The notes under the pieces are model-generated. The model had not been told where the DNA came from. It ran no database searches and was given only the letters and a program-made list of their open reading frames with translations. Position numbers and translations under genes: made by a program. From an uncultured Bacteroidota bacterium (GTDB lineage Bacteria; Bacteroidota; Bacteroidia; Chitinophagales; Saprospiraceae), in contig CALEIL010000218.1 in assembly GCA_937876435.1 (NCBI GenBank), forward strand, positions 1-9,310: a stretch of DNA of 9,310 bases. The letters are read 5' to 3'. Shown here in pieces: positions 8,198 to 9,310 of the stretch; position 1 is the stretch's first letter, and every line of letters begins with the position of its first letter.

Positions 8198-8216
8198 CAA
8201 AAGTACTATTTATTTG
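8186..8216 (+). promoter_or_regulatory. Weak candidate promoter for the M23 peptidase gene
   Basis: On the plus strand TTTATTTG (8209-8216) differs from TAnnTTTG at one position. TTA (8186-8188) lies 20 bases upstream in place of TTG. The implied start would leave only about 10 nt before the ATG at 8233. The site overlaps the alaS promoter on the opposite strand. The match is weak. Confidence 0.25.
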
Positions 8217-8229
8217 TAATTCGATCCAA
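8198..8229 (-). promoter_or_regulatory. Bacteroidota-type promoter for alaS
   Basis: On the minus strand, TTG (8229-8227) is followed after 21 bases by TACTTTTG (8205-8198). This is an exact match to the Bacteroidota primary sigma consensus TTG-N17-23-TAnnTTTG. Transcription would start at about 8190-8194, giving alaS a leader of about 90 nt. The -33 element lies 4 bp from the M23 start codon, so the two divergent units share this regulatory space. Confidence 0.7.
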
Positions 8230-8232
8230 AAA

Positions 8233-9219
8233 ATGAATAAAGAGAAGTTTGTATTCAATCCCGAAACTTTGCAATTTGACAAAGTTAAAAAATCGACCTC
8301 CAAAACATTTCTAAAAATTGCAGTTTTTTTGTCTCTCTCAGCCTGCTTCGGTTATTTCAGTTTCAATTATCTCGGTACATTTATTCCGGAACTCAAGCTC
8401 AAGGAACAACGAATGAGCGAAGAACTGGAGCAGATGAAAGTAAAATTTAACCTTGTGAATGAACGGCTGGCTGTGTTCAATTCGGTCCTGGGCAACATTC
8501 ACAGCAGGAATTCCAATATTCATGAAATTCTATTTGGGACCAAACCAATGGATGATAACGTATGGAATGGTGGTATTGGAGGTCATAGACAGTATGACGA
8601 ATTGATCGATTTTGACACCAAAGAACTTTTGGTTAAGACCCTCAACAATGCGGATGCGGTATCGAGGAAACTGAGTTTACAGTCCATCGCCCTGGACAAA
8701 CTGGAAGAAATGACCATGGAACGTGAGAATATTCTCAATTCTACTCCGTCCATCAAGCCGGTGCAGGAATCCAAACTGGCCCGGGATATCGATTATTTGT
8801 CTGGTTTTGGGATGAGAATCCACCCCATCCATAAAATTCCCAAATTCCACAAAGGCATCGATTTCACAGCCCCTCAAGGGACCAAAATACAGGCTACAGG
8901 AGACGGCGTAGTCGAGCAGGTCGAAAATAAATCCACCGGTTATGGTCTCAATATATCGATAAATCATGGATACGGATATGTCACGAGATACGCCCATTTG
9001 AACGAAATCATGGTGAAAGAAGGACAAAAGGTCAAGAAAGGAGAAGTGATCGGCCTCATAGGTGATACCGGAACTTCCACAGCCCCTCACCTCCATTATG
9101 AGGTGCATTTCAATGGAAAAGCGGTCAATCCCATCCAGTACGTGATGGACGGATTGACGCCCGCGGAATACAGTCAACTCGTACAAAAAGCATCCGAATC
9201 CAACAAATCTCTGGACTAG
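8233..9219 (+). CDS. Membrane-anchored M23 (LytM-type) metallopeptidase
   Basis: The 328-residue protein probably cuts peptidoglycan cross-bridges or stem peptides in the periplasm. A short cytoplasmic N-terminus (about 1-25, rich in Lys) precedes one transmembrane helix at about 26-46. A charged, coiled-coil-prone region follows at about 52-90 and again at 130-168. The catalytic M23 domain spans about 188-302, starting GFGMRIHPI. All active-site residues are present: zinc ligands H206 and D210 (HKGID) and H288, with catalytic H255 (RYAHL) and H286 (HLH). It therefore looks enzymatically active, unlike the degenerate LytM factors that only activate amidases. The ATG is preceded by an A-rich stretch and no Shine-Dalgarno sequence, and it ends in tandem stops TAG-TGA. 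It is divergent from alaS. An M23 gene beside alaS is an arrangement I recall from other Bacteroidota. Confidence 0.94.
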   Translation: MNKEKFVFNPETLQFDKVKKSTSKTFLKIAVFLSLSACFGYFSFNYLGTFIPELKLKEQRMSEELEQMKVKFNLVNERLAVFNSVLGNIHSRNSNIHEILFGTKPMDDNVWNGGIGGHRQYDELIDFDTKELLVKTLNNADAVSRKLSLQSIALDKLEEMTMERENILNSTPSIKPVQESKLARDIDYLSGFGMRIHPIHKIPKFHKGIDFTAPQGTKIQATGDGVVEQVENKSTGYGLNISINHGYGYVTRYAHLNEIMVKEGQKVKKGEVIGLIGDTGTSTAPHLHYEVHFNGKAVNPIQYVMDGLTPAEYSQLVQKASESNKSLD

Positions 9220-9310
9220 TGAGCCGAATTGTAAGTTCCTTCTATAGTGGTATTTCAAAATATTTTTTGTCAGATCAAAGAAGCAAAACCGCGCATAGTG
9301 GGGTCTACGT
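9219..9310 (+). other. Right-edge stretch; possible start of a downstream gene
   Basis: After the M23 stop, one plus-strand frame stays open to the window edge. It starts from a GTG at 9219 that overlaps the TAG stop by one base (VSRIVSSFYSGISKYF and onward, 30 codons). There is no ATG on this strand, no recognisable motif, and 30 open codons are easily expected by chance. The palindrome AAAATATTTT (about 9257-9266) has no loop or GC stem, so it is not called a terminator. Confidence 0.2.

Noticed and set aside
8677..9258. Minus-strand open frame of 193 codons opposite the M23 gene
   Set aside because: It starts at a TTG, runs antisense to the catalytic M23 domain and has no motif of its own.
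1..9310. Mobile elements, CRISPR arrays, tRNA or rRNA genes, defence systems
   Set aside because: No transposase or integrase frame, no regularly spaced repeat and no tRNA-like or rRNA sequence was seen; the window is nearly filled by ordinary genes.

Overview
The window looks like chromosomal DNA from a member of the Bacteroidota, perhaps a Saprospira-like lineage. Three observations support this. One secreted enzyme ends in a type IX secretion (T9SS) C-terminal sorting domain. The alaS promoter matches the Bacteroidota -33/-7 consensus (TTG, then TAnnTTTG) rather than the sigma70 type. Starts lack Shine-Dalgarno sequences. The assignment rests on protein motifs and promoter style, not on a database search.

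Layout: a divergent intergenic region at 8104-8232 separates two transcription units. To the right, on the plus strand, lies a membrane-anchored M23 (LytM-type) peptidase with a complete set of metal and catalytic residues. To the left, on the minus strand, lies a tightly packed run. It holds alaS (alanyl-tRNA synthetase), a 98-residue two-helix membrane protein of unknown function (1 bp overlap), a Gfo/Idh/MocA-family sugar oxidoreductase (3 bp gap) and a polyprenyl-phosphate glycosyl-1-phosphate transferase (4 bp ATGA overlap). After a 99 bp AT-rich gap come a secreted M14 zinc carboxypeptidase with T9SS signal (294-2663) and the N-terminal part of a PIG3-type quinone oxidoreductase that runs off the left edge.

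How the genes fit together: the oxidoreductase and glycosylphosphotransferase plausibly form a small surface-glycan module, one modifying a nucleotide sugar and the other loading a sugar phosphate onto the lipid carrier. They are apparently co-transcribed with the housekeeping gene alaS. The M23 protein probably acts on peptidoglycan in the periplasm. The M14 protein is probably exported for degradation of extracellular peptides.

No mobile element, CRISPR array, tRNA or rRNA was seen. I do not see a convincing undescribed system. The points most worth a second look are the unknown membrane protein between alaS and the glycan genes, the dyad at the alaS promoter, and the start-site choice for the carboxypeptidase. 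Almost the whole window is coding, and no gene-free stretch exceeds about 130 bp.
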